The position numbers were made by a program, and so were the translations under genes. The notes beneath the pieces were generated by a model, which was not told the origin of the DNA, did not search any database, and was given only the letters and a program-made list of their open reading frames with translations. From Thalassia testudinum (lineage: Eukaryota > Streptophyta > Magnoliopsida > Alismatales > Hydrocharitaceae), in assembly GCA_037157565.1 (NCBI GenBank), contig JAZHRO010000013.1:80655501-80719500 (forward strand): a stretch of DNA of 64,000 bases, read 5' to 3'. Of the stretch, positions 43,677 to 55,959 are shown in pieces. Positions within the stretch are counted from its first letter, which is position 1. The number at the start of each line of letters is the position of its first letter.

Positions 43677-44763
43677 ATGCGAGTCCAGATACCATGTTGC
43701 AGGAGTCTGGCTACTGATGGACTTGGATCTACCTTTGAGAGCTTCTATCGTGCACTCTCTGCCACCCAGGTTCCCACTACATACCAGCAAGCCATGCTTG
43801 ATCCGAAATGGCGTCAGGCAATGGAGGATGAGATGGTTGCTCTTCGTTCCAGAGCAACATGGGAGCTTACTTCACTTCCTGCAAGAGCACGAGTGGTTGG
43901 ATGTCATTGGGTCTTTGCCTTAAAATACAATCTTGATGGATCTATTTCAAGGTATAAGGATCGATTGGTTGCAAAGGGATTCACTCAGACCTATGGAGTG
44001 TATTTCTTTGGCACTTTTTCTCCAGTGGCACGGTTATCGACAGTGCGGATTTTGATGTCTGTTGCAGCCCATCTTGAGTGGCCTCTCTACCAGCTTGATG
44101 TGAAGAACGCCTTTCTATATGGTGATCTTCAGGAGAAAGCTTACATGCACCAGCCTCCGGGATTTGAGATTCAGGAGGAGTGTATCTGTAGACTTCGGAA
44201 AGCCATTTATGGACTTAAGCAAAGTCCACGTGCATGGTTCCAGAAGCTGTCTGAGGTGATACAGGTGATAGGCCTTCAGAGATCCTCTGTAGATCATTCC
44301 TTGTTTGTTTCGGAAGAGTGACAAGGGAGTTGTACTTCTGGTATATGTCGATGGCATCATTATTACTAGTGATGATGAAGCTGGGATAGTTGAGGTGAAA
44401 AAAACCTTGGCTAGGTTTGTAATGAAGGACTTAGGCCAGTTGAGATATTTTCTAAGCATTGAGGTAGCAAGAAGCAAAGAGGGCATTGTACTTTCACAAC
44501 ATAAGTATGCTCTTGATATACTACAAGAGACAGGGATGTTGGGGGCTAAGCCTGCCAACATACCCGTGGATCCCAAGGGGCATCTATTTGATGCTGAGTC
44601 AATACTTGTTGACAGCAAATCTTATAGACAGCTAGTGGGCAAGCTATTATATCTTACAATCACCAAGCTAGATATTTCCTTAGCAGTTGGGAAGTTGAGT
44701 CAGTTCATGGATGGCCTACCAAACAACATTGGGAGGCAGCAATGCAAGTGCTTAGATATCTAA
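43677..44763 (+). pseudogene. Copia D reverse transcriptase
   Basis: 214 open codons carry [80 protein letters not shown] and KAIYGLKQSPRAWFQKLSEV. A one-base frameshift follows and a second frame (44305-44763) holds VLLVYVDGIIITSDD (catalytic box YVDG, 44343-44354) and FVMKDLGQLRYFL. The second catalytic Asp is replaced by Gly, so the enzyme would be inactive. Confidence 0.88.
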
Positions 44764-45293
44764 AGAAAGCACCTGGGTGTGGCATATTATTTACTAGAGG
44801 CACATTGATGGCAGTGGTTGGCTATTTTGATGTAGATTATGCTAGTTGCTTGACAGACACAAAATCAACTACTGGTTTCTGCATTTATGTTACTAGGAAC
44901 TTAGTCACATGGCGGAGCAAAAAGCAAGGAGTGTTGTCTAGATCTAGTGCAGAGTCTGAGTACCGTGCTATGGCTCAGATTGCTACAGAGATGGTGTGGG
45001 TGAAATCAATTTTACAAGATTTACATGTGCAGGTAGAGAAGCCTATGGAGATGCGGTGTGATAACCATGCTGCCACTTATATTGCTAACAAGCCTATGTT
45101 TCATGAGCACACCAAACATGTCGAGGTTGACTGTCACTACACCCAAGATCTGATCCAGTGTGGAGTCATTTATAGCACTTCTATTTCTTCTAAGAACCAG
45201 ACAGTAGATATCTTCACCAAGCCTCTTCCTCGATTTATGTTTGACATCTATTGTTCCAAGCTGAGCATGATTGACATCTATGCTCCAGCTTGA
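44742..45293 (+). pseudogene. Copia D RNase H and polyprotein C-terminus
   Basis: 183 open codons: QVLRYLKKAPGCGILF, VGYFDVDYASC (first site changed from YSDADYA), TKSTTGFCIYV, RSKKQGVLSRSSAESEYRAM, then MRCDNHAATYIANKPMFHE and KHVEVDCHYTQDLIQ, ending at 45293 just before the purine tract. Confidence 0.88.
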
Positions 45294-45300
45294 GGGGGAG

Positions 45301-45442
45301 TGTTGAGTCGTTTATATTTTTTGAGGGTTGCTCTGTTATTATTTATTTCTTATTGGTTTTCCTCTGCAATTGTTCCCACACCTCTCTATCTAAAGAGGTG
45401 TAGGGTTTCTCTTTGGAATATGATTAACCATTTTGTCCAACT
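45301..45442 (+). repeat. 3' LTR of Copia D
   Basis: 142 bp, TGTTGAGTCGTTTAT to TTTTGTCCAACT, followed by the target copy CTCCA. Nearly identical in layout to the 5' LTR, with few substitutions and a 2-bp loss. Confidence 0.92.
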
Positions 45443-45447
45443 CTCCA

Positions 45448-46049
45448 ATCCCAATCTCACGACCAACCCCTCATCTCCTTACCACCCACGTCATCTCTCT
45501 ATCTCTATTGCACGTTCATCTTCCTTTGATTGTCCTCTTCAACGATACTCGCTGCCTACTTCTGAGATGAGCTATCTTGTTCCTTATCTCGACAGTCAGG
45601 GTTACTTACTACAGTCCTTGGATGCCTCTCCATCTCCAAACTATCGCACTATCCTGCAGCTTCCCTTTCCTCAACAATCAACAAGGTTTTTGTTTCCCAC
45701 TATCATCCCTTCAACCATTTACAATTCGCCATTAGATCTGCAACAATTGTCCACCACAGTGCCTCCACAGGCTCTGTATCTCGATGATGCGCTTCAGCTT
45801 ACCTCCACATATTGGCTAGCGTATGTTCTTCCTGAGGATTATCCAATTTGTCTTCATTGTTATCACCTCTACCCTTGTTATGTCTCTAGCATAACAACAC
45901 CATATATTCAGTTTTACTATACACTAACATCAGCTCTGGAGCATCAATATTTTGTTGTTGCCGACCTACATTGCTCTTCCTCTAGTCAACGCAACACTAC
46001 TATCACCGACTTGCCTCCAGAACATCCAATGCACAATATTCCTTGAGCT
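45448..46049 (+). other. Unrecognised open frame right of Copia D
   Basis: About 200 codons read open to a TGA at about 46047, with stretches such as MSYLVPYLDSQGYLLQSLDA and residues rich in Leu, Tyr, Ser and Pro. Its start is separated from 41281 by the Copia D insertion. With D and one target copy removed, the frame stays open to the left. I do not recognise the protein. It ends about 70 bp before the gag ATG of element F. Confidence 0.4.
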
Positions 46050-46168
46050 TGCAATTATCTCTACCTTTTTCGACCCCGTCGACGTAATATTTAGGATTCT
46101 ATAGAATCATGTTAATATGGCCAATTTCTCTCCAAGCTCTTCCTCTGCCATGCCGAGTGGTGTCCACT

Positions 46169-47569
46169 GATAATAGCCTAATTTATTACCCTAATTGACT
46201 TAATCTAGGGCTAATTCCTTTATGAAATCCTGCATTGAGAATACAAATATTGCATTTAAAGTATGCATGCATATTTAGGCTTTGTATTTGCTTTCAGCTT
46301 AATTATCTAATTTTAGACTTTTGTAAATAATGAAGGTACAAGATCTACATAATAGCATTAAGTCAAGACTTGATACAAAACTAAATGGAAAACTAGGAGT
46401 TGATTGAAAGGGGACTAGGATAGCCTAACCCTACCCTTAGAATCTTAAGATCCCCTTATCCCAACTCCTATCCTTAGGATAGCTCAAATTGGATAAGTGA
46501 GCTCAAAAGTCAAAATCATAGATAACGCTATCCATGATCCTAATCCCTTATCCATAGAGATGTCCTACTATCCAAGAACCTAACCAACCTATTCTAGAAC
46601 CAATCCCTAATCCCAAAATCGAACTAGATTCATGAGCTCACTTAATTGACTTAGTATAAGTCAATTGGGTTTATGGAACCTAATTAGGGCCTAAACCCAA
46701 ACCCATTGGACCAAGCCCTTAACCAATTGGGTGTACTTACACCTAATTGAGTTCACCCCTATCTAGATTAGGACACTATAGATCCAATTAGGTGCACATC
46801 TACCACACTTAGCTTAATTAGACCCGATTAGATTTGAACCTAACCTAACTTAGGTTGAACCCACCTACACACGTGCACGCACCCACACCAACAACCACAT
46901 AGGTTCACACATGCCCACACACACACCTACGCCCACGTCCTCTTTGCTTAGGGGCTAAGCAAAAAGGCTATCCTCTTAGCCACCCAACCTAGCAAAAGAT
47001 TCTCTCTTGGATCTTTCTTATGAAAGATCTAAAGAGAAAAGATCTTTTGAGACCCAATCTCCACCTTAGATCTCCCATCCAATGGCTACCAACCCTCCTA
47101 TCATAGCCGACCATAACCTCCACCAAACCACCTCCATGGGTGGCCATGATATCCTCCCTTAGATGAAGATCCAAGGGCTACCCCCTTCCTACTTTAGTTG
47201 TCCTTTATATGGCCCTTAGATCTAGATCTAAGGGTCCATATTTTCTTCTACATTTCTATAAAAAAGAACCCACCACCTACCATTGGGGGATCTTGCACAT
47301 ACTTAGAAAAAAATTAAGGTATCACCATAGTGCACGTCCCCCTCTCTCTGTAATATCCCGCTCTGCAGTCTTCTTCCCGGTGCTCTGGATCTGAAGTGCC
47401 GCCGCACTTCGTACAAGCATCACACAAGCGGCTCTGTCATCTCCACCACATTTTCCTCTTCTCCTCCTACATAGTTTATTCATGTGTTCAATACTATTTT
47501 CGTTTGCAAGCATGCAGTTACATTTGATTTGTAAGAGTAAAAATGTTCATTTGATCCCATAAATTCTTG

Positions 47570-47622
<53 letters not shown>

Positions 47623-47775
47623 TTAGAACGGATTTACGAAAAGCTTTCGACAACAAATTATGTCTTGGCTCCCTGCGAACAACTCAATACTTATCAAAAA
47701 AATTAATAAATGTTATTTGTTTCGGCGTGATTTGCAACTACGATGACGACGCAAAAATTCTTTTTGCGCAAAAAG
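46169..47775 (+). repeat. Solo LTR, Athila-like family (copy 2)
   Basis: Its 3' part (47330-47760) shares blocks with the 5' LTR of element G: TGCTCTGGATCTGAAGTGC, ACAAGCATCACACAAGC, TAGAACG-AAAAGCTTTCG and CTCCCTGCGAACAACT. The flanks CCACT (46164-46168 and 47776-47780) look like a 5-bp target duplication, and the sequences outside belong to the gag of element F. The middle diverges from the other copies. It contains a (TA)n tract at about 47574-47620. No internal Athila region is present. Confidence 0.65.
47574..47620. repeat. (TA)n microsatellite in solo LTR copy 2
   Basis: About 23 TA units in a row. Confidence 0.95.
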
Positions 47776-47779
47776 CCAC

Positions 47780-48468
47780 TAACATCCACCACTTCCTATT
47801 GTTAAAACTTACACCAACAAACTATCTGTTGTGGACAACTCAACTATACCTTTGCTCCAGTCACACAATTTGATTGGACTGATTAATGGCACAAACCTAT
47901 GTTTGTCTGTCTCCTCTACACTTACGTCTTTTGATTTTGACTTGTCATCCACAACCAATGCTATTTCTCTACAATCTCAACGACAATCCTAGATCAGCCG
48001 TGGTCACATGCTGTTAAATTGGCTCATTTACCTCCCTCTAAATAGGTTCTACCATCGGCAGTAAGGTTGAATACCAGTTATGCAGTTTGGCAAACGCTAA
48101 AAGAGGCATATGGGTCTCTCTCACATTCTCGCATTCTTCAGCTTAAGATGCAACTTCAATCTTTGAAGAAAAATGATGATGCTATAGCTACTTATCTTAG
48201 GAAGGCCAAGTATATTACTGGCAAACTTGGCGCAACTGGACAACCTCTCTCTACAACGAACTTCAATGTGATTATTTTTCAAGACCTTGGCATACATTAC
48301 GACATTGTTGCCTCCCTAGCCTCAAGAGGGTTCGTTGTCTCCTACTTAGAACTACAAGCTATTCTCATTGATCATGAGATATGGTTGTGGTGGAACATAT
48401 CTTTACATATCTTCTGGCACCAATCCTCCTTTGTCAACCAAAATAGCTTAACGTTGCTCACGTCGTAA
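47780..48468 (+). pseudogene. Copia F gag (UBN2 type)
   Basis: It carries HHFLLLKLTPTNYLLWTTQL, then after stops AVWQTLKEAYGSLSHSRILQ, LKMQLQSLKKNDDAIATYLR and GQPLSTTNFNVIIFQDLGIH, in the order of the copia gag capsid domain. It is the only gag-bearing copia seen in this window. The first few codons lie left of the solo LTR at 46117-46163. Stops near 47880-48060 show it is decayed. Confidence 0.82.
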
Positions 48469-48519
48469 AGGGTGTAACCGAAACTCCTAGAAAAACACCA
48501 AGCATTCATCATGCCTAGT

Positions 48520-49353
48520 CTGTGGTGTTCCTAGTCATAGCCCTTTCAGATGTCGCTTTTGTAAAAATGATCATGGCAGAGAATAGTCATTTCCCTAAGC
48601 AAATCTCATCCAGATGCAAGATGCTCCTCCGCCACATGCAAACTAGTATCCCGATAATGGCGCCTCCCACCACGCGACTGACTTCCAAAATCTTACCATC
48701 GCAGTGCTTCACACTAGAATTGATATGATTTGAGTTAGTAATGGGGAAGGTATGTGAATTTCTCATATAGGTCGACAGGTTCTCTCTCATCACTCCAAAT
48801 CCTTTATTCTCAAAAATGTCCTCCGTGCTCCTCACGCAAGCAAATCTTTGTTATATGTTTATTGTTTTGGCAAAGATAACAATTGCCCTATAGAATTTAT
48901 TGAACATAATTTTGTTGTAAAGGATCAATGAACCTCCCCAATCCCTCTTCAAGCCAATAACTGGGGGCTCTACCATCTATCCACCGGTTCTACATCTTTT
49001 GCTATCCCTTCATCTACCTTTGTGGCTAGTTGTGATTTCTAGAGAAATTGGCATGAGCATCTTGGGCATCCACAATCAAAGATAGTTGGTTCTATTCTTT
49101 AGCTTTTTGGATTGCATTATGTTTTTGCTTCTTTAAATAAATACTCATGTATGATGGAAAACTATCTAAATTACAATTACAATGAACATGTACAAAGAAC
49201 TTCACTCCTTTAGACCTTATTTTTAGTGATGTTTAGGAACCTACACTCTATCATTCCACTTTTCGTTTCAAATACTTCACAATTTTTATTGATGATTTCC
49301 CTAAATATGCATGGTTGTTTCCACTTAAAAAGAAAAGTGATATTGCCTCTATC
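48520..49353 (+). pseudogene. Copia F zinc knuckle, protease and integrase start
   Basis: It contains a CRFCKNDHGRE knuckle remnant, protease box NPDNGASHHATDFQNL (DSGA changed to DNGA) near 48653, and a VLRAPHASKSLLYVYCFGKD-like stretch. It continues with GAG-pre-integrase WHEHLGHPQSKIVGSIL and integrase IFIDDFPKYAWLFPLKKKSD. It ends at the Copia E insertion. Confidence 0.75.
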
Positions 49354-49358
49354 ATACC

Positions 49359-49490
49359 TATGGAGAATCAAAAGAATGCCTTACTTTCAAATGAAATCCT
49401 GGCCCTTTTTATAGAAAAGAGAATTGGGCTAATTACATAAGTACCCTCTCAATATAAATAAAATATCATGCATCCCCTTACAACTCAACA
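49359..49490 (-). repeat. 3' LTR of Copia E
   Basis: 132 bp, plus strand from TATGGAGAATCAAAAG to CAACTCAACA, next to the C-rich complement of the purine tract. Confidence 0.88.
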
Positions 49491-49506
49491 CTCCCCCTCA
49501 AGTTGG

Positions 49507-50280
49507 GACATATATATCAGTGAGGCCCAACTTATCTCTCAAAAAATCATGGTGTTTCCTTTTGAGAGACTTAGTGAAAATGTCAGCAACCTACAGCTCA
49601 GAAGAGATATAAGAGGTACTTGTCTCGCCCTTCAGGACCGCATCCCGTATAAAATGGCAATCAACCTCAATATGCTTCGTCCTCTCATGAAAGACAAGAT
49701 TAAAGGCAATGTATGTCACTAGCTTATTATCACAGTAAAGTGGAACTGGGGTATCAACTAGCATCCCTAGATCTCACAGAAAACCAACCATAAACATAAT
49801 CTCATAAGCAGCCTGTGCCATGGACCTATACTATGCCTCTGCACTGGAATAGATGACAACACTCCATTTCTTGCTCCTCTAAGAAACCAGATTTCCTCCC
49901 AAATAGACAGTAAAGCCTGGCATAGATCGCCTATCCTCTACTAATCCCACATGGTCTGCATCAGAGTAAGCCACAAGATTAAGAGTGTCAGTTGCACTGT
50001 AGTACAAACCTCGCCTTAGGGTGCCTTTTAGGTATCTCAGGATGAGACACACATCATGCCAATGACTGTACCAGGGACTCTACATAAACTGACTAGCACG
50101 ACGGACTGCAAGGCTAATATCTAGTCGAGTAATGGTCAGATATAACAAACGACCAACGATACTGCAATACCCGGTAATATCCTCAAACAAGGGATCTGAC
50201 TCATCAGAGGTATGACTAGCTAGTGCATCAACCAGTATCCCTGATGGCTTAGACCCAAGTAGTCCAGCCTCCTCAAGAAT
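49507..50280 (-). pseudogene. Copia E RNase H
   Basis: AYSDADHVG, EDRRSMPGFTVYLGGNLVS and RSKKW are readable on the minus strand between 49860 and 49985, with stops. The C-terminal end runs to the purine tract. Confidence 0.75.
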
Positions 50281-51671
50281 CTATAAGGTATATTGCCTCT
50301 GTGATAAGGGTAAGCCAACCTCTTGATGAACAACCTCTATCCCCAGAAAGTAGCAAAAATCACCGAAGTCTTTGGTGACAAAAGTAGATTGCAGAAAGGC
50401 TTCCGTCTCTTCTATCGCATCAATATCATCACCTATCAGGATCATGTCATCAACATAGACTGCTAAGATAACTCTCCATGCTCCACCATACTCAATCCTC
50501 CTAACAAATATCAAATGGTCAGTAATAGATCTCTGGAGCTCAATCTTCTTGATCTCTAGGTTGAGCCTCTCAAACCAGGCTCGTGGGCTCTACTTTAGGC
50601 CATAGATGGCTTTACATAAGTGGCAAACAAACTCCCCCTAACTGTCATAACCTGGTGGTTTTCTCATGTATTTCTTCAGCCAGATCGCCATACAAAAAAG
50701 CATTCTTTACATCTAACTGATGCAGGGGTCACCCCCTAACCACAACAACGAACAAGATGATCTTGATGGAGGTGATACGAGCAACAGGCAAAAAGGTCTC
50801 AAGGTAATCCACATCATATGTCTGGGTGAATCCCTTAGCAACAAGTCTTGTCTTATATCGCTCCATTGCCCTATCTGATTTGTATTTGATGGTGTACACC
50901 CATCTGCAACCAACAACTGTAAAACCCACAGTACATGGAACAAGATCCCATGTCTTCCTAATCTGAAGTACATGCATCTCCTCGTCCATAGCAGCTTTCC
51001 ATCTCGGATCATGGAGAACCTAAATAAGATCTTTAGGAACAACAGCTATGGTAATGGCAGCTACAAACTATGTGTTCTCCTCTAGGAGATGAGATACAGT
51101 AGTATAACGAGAAATAGGATGAAGCATGGTACCAGGTCTCCTCTGCATAATCTCCTCTCCATTTAACTCACCCCTATTTAATGGGGTAACAAGCTAAGCT
51201 GGTTCCTCATTTGTGATGTCATCTAGCTGTGATCTCCTCTGATATACCTGTGTATCCTATATTGCAACCTTTATGGATGAACCTTCCTCTGAGAAGTAGG
51301 GGACCTTTTCAAAGAAGGTCACATCAACAGTAACAATATATCACCTATGACCTGGATCATAACACCCGTAGCCCTCTTGGGTCTTAGAATACCCAAGAAA
51401 GACACTTCATGGCACGAGGAGCAATTTATCCTGTATACCATAATTCTAAACAAAGCAGATACACCCAAAAGCTCGTAGAGACAGTGGACAAATCCTGCCA
51501 CACTCAGGATGTATAACTTGATATGGAATCTGACCATGAAGCACTGAAGATGGTTATCTGTTAATTAGATAGGCTGCAGATAATATAGCATCTCCCCAAA
51601 ACTTCTTAGGAGCCTTCATATGAGACATCAAAGTCCTAGCAATATCAAGTAGCGTAACTTGTGCTCTGCAA
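50281..51671 (-). pseudogene. Copia E integrase end and reverse transcriptase
   Basis: On the minus strand the region gives VAEHKLRYL and the FWGDA/INRQP region of the integrase, then RT with [39 protein letters not shown] and the catalytic box ILAVYVDDMILIGDD (YVDD at 50446-50457). E is the only member of the gag-less group with an unaltered YVDD. Stops separate the segments. Confidence 0.85.
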
Positions 51672-51676
51672 CTCTG

Positions 51677-53267
51677 ATTGCACAGCAATCATGCAACCTA
51701 AATCACTTGAATTAAGCTAGATTATATTATAACTTAGGAATAATGCATTCATAGGCATCGTAATTTGCACAATAGCTGATTTATTAGTCATATAGATAAT
51801 ATCGTCATTTTATGTACTAATGAAAGATGATTTTAATCGCAAATGATTTGAAGCCGTGAATTCGAACAGATCTGATCAGAATGACAACAGGAGTCCAACA
51901 CTTCTGAAATCATCTTGATCAAACAACCAGAGCATCGTGTGCAATCCATAAAAGAATGGAGATCATGGATCCGGATCAACGATCGCAGTTAAACGACGTA
52001 AAAATCAACCTGATCGGAGGTTTACATCACCAGATACAAAGAAAAGAAGATGGACGGCCATGATAGCGCCACGTGACACCATCATAGCCGCCCCTCACCG
52101 TCGGCCCATCTCTGAAGACCATCCCTTGCCCGCTCTCAACCATTGGATGGCCATCCAACAGTCCACGATGCATCCACGTCCATCCAATGGCTAAGGATAA
52201 TTAGACGCAAAGAGGAAACCGCAACAAAACGCACGCGTAGTGCGTTGGCTCACGCACTTGAGCTGGATTGGAAGGTGCGCGTTCGATCCGCGTGGCGCCT
52301 CAAATTAGGAAGGCATTGTGAGCGGGTGCTATTACCCGTTGGATCTGCATCAGCGCACACAGACGCAACCACATGGCGTGATCAAATCGCTCTGTGGCTG
52401 CGAGCATAAACAACCACGCGTTAAGCACGCTCTTAAAGGCAGTGGGCGCGTGCGTTTAAGCCGTCCAATCATAAGATCGAACGGCTGAGGATTAGGCGCT
52501 CATTTTAAGCGAGCGGCGAATGCGAAGAAGAGAAGCGGTTGCACGCAGGCAAATCTAAGGCACCCGATCTTGATCTAATGACGCTAGACGCGCCATGTGT
52601 CAGCACAGGAGTCAATCCGAGCATAGAGGGTGCATATAAGGCTATTTTGAGGCCAAATCAGAGTCGATATTTGAATCGACGGATCTAATTGGCCTAAGGT
52701 TGTTGCACGAGATGGAGGGCCAAAATACCCTTTTTGTCCTCCATAAAAACTATAAAAGAGGGCTAAAGCCCCCTTGGATGGATCATCTCTTCCATACAAC
52801 TCTTCCACCTTCCTCCAAGCCAAAGCTCTCCCTCTACAACTCCGCTCTGACCTTTGTCCCGATGCTCTAGATCTGAGATGCTGCCGCATCTCGCACAAGC
52901 ATCCTACAGGCATCATCTCTCTGCCTCCTTCTATCTTTCTCTATCTCTCTCTCCCTCTCCCTCTCTCTTTCTATCTTCTTTCTATCTATCTGTCTCTACT
53001 TTTTGCATAGCAATTTCTACCGTAAAAGATTCTTTATCAATGCAATGAAATTTGATCTTATGAATATCTAATGCCTCTTTATATATATACATATATAAAT
53101 ACCTGTTAGAACTAGTTTTATTGAAAAGCTCCTGTTAAAATTAGATTGCCTTCTTGGGAATGACCCGGTACTCATCGATTTTTACAAATTATTTGTCGAC
53201 GTGTTTTCGTGCTATACTACAACTAAATAATCTTTTAAAACATGATTTACGCGTCGGACAAACTCCA
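51677..53267 (+). repeat. Solo LTR, Athila-like family (copy 3)
   Basis: 1591 bp with an exact target duplication CTCTG (51672-51676 and 53268-53272). It begins ATTGCACAGCAATCAT, as does the 5' LTR of element G, and ends AACTCCA. Shared blocks include CAGATCTGATCAGAATGACA, TCCAACACTTC, CCATTGGATGGCCATCCAAC, CGATGCTCTAGATCTGAGATGC and AAGCATCCTACAGGCATC. It has no internal region, so it is the product of LTR-LTR recombination inside Copia E. Confidence 0.85.
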
Positions 53268-53272
53268 CTCTG

Positions 53273-53629
53273 CTGGGAAGTGTGAGCACGAGATGTCTGA
53301 TGAATGATCCCCCTAGAACGAAACTCTTCCTACAAATCACTGCATAAATTCTAATGCATTATCACTACGAAAGGCTCAATCAGTAGTATCATATTGTGTC
53401 TGTATCTCAGACAGAAACTGTTGAACAATGGTAGGAATCTTAATCTGGCCTTCATCAAGAAAACCCAAGTCAACCCGCAGCTGTCATCAATCATAACTGC
53501 AAAATATTGATGTCCACCAGTAGTGGCAACTCCAGAAGGCCCCCAGACATCATAATGCACTAGAGAAAACGACAGAACTAACGCCAACATCTCTCCCAAG
53601 ATAGCTACCCACGTGGTGCTTCCGCAACT
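53273..53629 (-). pseudogene. Copia E integrase core
   Basis: After the LINE insertion the zinc-finger end resumes (QLRKHHVGSYL), then the core has LVHYDVWGPSGVATTGGHQY and MIDDSCGLTWVFLMKARL. The part after this is interrupted by the solo LTR at 53267, and the frame is decayed. Confidence 0.8.
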
Positions 53630-53638
53630 GACAATCTT

Positions 53639-55954
53639 TTTTTTTGAAAGGTCAAAGGGTGATTATCTGATTGATAAATACCCAAAAAAATTTCATTAAT
53701 AAAAATCCTTAAGCCAAATTACAAACTTTTAACTCCAGGATGCCATAAAAGAGAGCATAGACCACAAAATTCTCTATATAAGGGCGTTACCCTTTAAATA
53801 CCGCCGCATTTATCCCAAGCCAAATGGCCCACAAAATAGCCATCAGTCGTGCCCTCTCCTTCTTGGATCGGAAAGAGTTCTGTCCATCACCTCTCGTGCT
53901 TCACCTGAAGGACCTCCAAAAATCAATAAAAGAGGCATGCAACCACTATCCATCCCCAAAACGACTTCAGATTTGCTTCTCCATAGGGCAAGTGAAGAAC
54001 AAGTGGTCGACATCCTCAGGTCCTCCCTGGCAAAGCAAACAAGCAATATCCACCTCTTGCGCCCATCTGGACCATCATACTTTCGACATGATTTGTCTTC
54101 TCTTTACTAGCCAAATAAAAATCTTCACCTTTAAAGGACACGTGCATCCCAAAGTAGACTGCAATCCTTAACAAGATCAAAATCTGTTTTCCTTGCAGGA
54201 TCTCCCAACCTTCTATAGGCATCCCAAATCGAGAAATCTCCTTCCTCCCACCCAAAGAAATCTCCCCCCTCTTCAGCCATCCAGCCCTCCAAGTCTTGCA
54301 GCATCTCCTGTAGATCACCAATCCTCTTATCTAAAAGATTACCTAAGAAAGTGGGGCACTAACATCCATGCCTCCGCAACCAACAGGTATCTATCCACTG
54401 CCAAGGCCGCCAGTCTAGGGAATCGGTCGCATAGTTGTCCATGGCTCATCCCATCATCCATCCAAAATCTAAACTGCCTCCCTGCTTCGAGAACCGACAT
54501 GAAGAAAGTGTGGACCCTGGGTGCCACCTTAGTGAGATCTCCTACAAAGTGAGATGCTCCCCTCGGAGGAGACGCCAACAGGTCCCAAGCAAAAGGAGGG
54601 TTGTAGCAAGCTTGCAAAACCCTCCCAACCAAACAATCCTCTCTCCCAAGCAGCTTCACAAGCCATTTGGTTAGCAAGCGGTCATTCATTCTCCCCAACT
54701 CTCTCACACCCAGTCCCCCTCCTTGAACGGCTTCCACACCTCTCCCCAAGCCACTAGCTTCACCCCACTTTCACTCGACCCAAAGTTTGTCCAAAAGAAA
54801 TTTCTCATAAGAGAGAGAACTTTCTTCTCGACCTGCCCAGGCATCTTCAGCACCACTGTGAAATAAGAAGGCATCGCCGCAAGCACCAACTTCAATAGGA
54901 CCAACCTATCCCCCCTCGACAGAAGCTTCGATGCCCAACCTACCAAGCGTCCCTCCAACCTCTCCAACAATGGGAACCAGTCCTGCACCAACACCCTCCT
55001 ATTCATTAACAACAGGCCCAAATACGAAATAGGCAAGGCTCCCTCCTCCGTACCTAACACATCACTGGAAACCCCGGCCTCCTCTGTCATGCCGAACGGG
55101 ACGAAAGTAGACTTCCCATAATTGATCTGCAAACCAAATGCCTCCCCGAAGAGCTTTAAAATCACTTTGATCCTCATCGCCTCTGTCACCAGCCCCTTCA
55201 CAAAGAAAATGGTGTCATCTGCATACTGGAGAACATGGAACGTGTTATCTCAATCCACAATGAAACCCCTGGCCAGGTCTCTCTAACAGGCTCTACTCGA
55301 AGACCTCACCAGCGCATCAATAGCCAGGACAAAGAGCATAGGTGCCAAGGGACACCCCTACCTAACTCCCCTACTCGGTTGTATCTACCCTCTTGTCGGG
55401 TTCCATTGATGATAACCAAGAAGGAGGTCGTCGTGACACGCTGCTTCATCCATTGTATCCATACCGGTGGGAACCTCCTCTTGATCATGGAGACCCAAAG
55501 GAAAGACCAATGGACTGAGTCATAAGCCTTCCTAAAGTCCACCTTCCAAAGGAAAGCCTTCCTTCCCTCCCTCCTCCACAAGGATAGGATCTCTGTGGCA
55601 GCCACATAGCCATCCAGAATATTCCTTCCTGGAACGAAAGCCGTCTGCACCTCCACGACCACCCCATCAATCACCTCCCATAACCTATTCGCCAAGACTT
55701 TGGCCACCACCAAGTAGACCACGTTGGACAAGGCAATGGGTCTAAAGTCATCAATAGCCTCTGCTCCTTCCTTCTTAGGAAGGATAAACGTAAAGAATTT
55801 ATTAAGCCTATTAAAGTCGTGATTCCCCTCCCTAAACTCAGCCAAGATAGCCAAAACATCCTCCTTAAGCAAGGACCAGAACTCCTTAAAGAAATGAATC
55901 AGGAAGCCATCTGGCCCAGGACATCCATCAGCATTCAGGCCCCATATCCCAGCA
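53639..55954 (-). mobile_element. L1-type LINE inserted in Copia E
   Basis: The target duplication is GACAATCTT (53630-53638 and 55955-55963). The poly(A) tail appears as poly(T) just inside the left end. The minus strand encodes, after 5' truncation, reverse transcriptase ([73 protein letters not shown] at 55214-55225) and the downstream L1 region with NFFWTNFGSSESGVKLVAWG and GVRELGRMNDRLLTKWLVKL. It belongs to the same family as the LINE at 13175-16754. Confidence 0.9.
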
Positions 55955-55959
55955 GACAA
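55306..55959 (-). pseudogene. LINE ORF2 reverse transcriptase segment (second LINE)
   Basis: 217 open codons covering RT blocks up to WIQWMKQRVTTTSFLVIING. The YADD box lies beyond a frame change at 55214-55225. The first codons derive from Copia E flank. The blocks align one to one with those of the LINE in the NERD1-like intron. Confidence 0.85.

Larger units (their letters stand above)
41282..45442 (+). mobile_element. Ty1/copia element D, gag-less, best preserved of its group
   Basis: LTRs are 41282-41425 and 45301-45442 (144 and 142 bp). The target duplication CTCCA is perfect (41277-41281, 45443-45447). PBS TGGTATTAGAGC is at 41426, and polypurine GAGGGGGAG precedes the 3' LTR. Coding starts near ATG 41904 with a linker ITRSEYERLLRGC, then WLVDSGASRHLSGD (Asp codon at 42085) in a shifted frame. 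There is no gag core and no zinc knuckle. RT and RNase H have long open stretches, but the RT box is YVDG. Stops in integrase and a frameshift between 44290 and 44330 make it non-functional. Confidence 0.9.
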
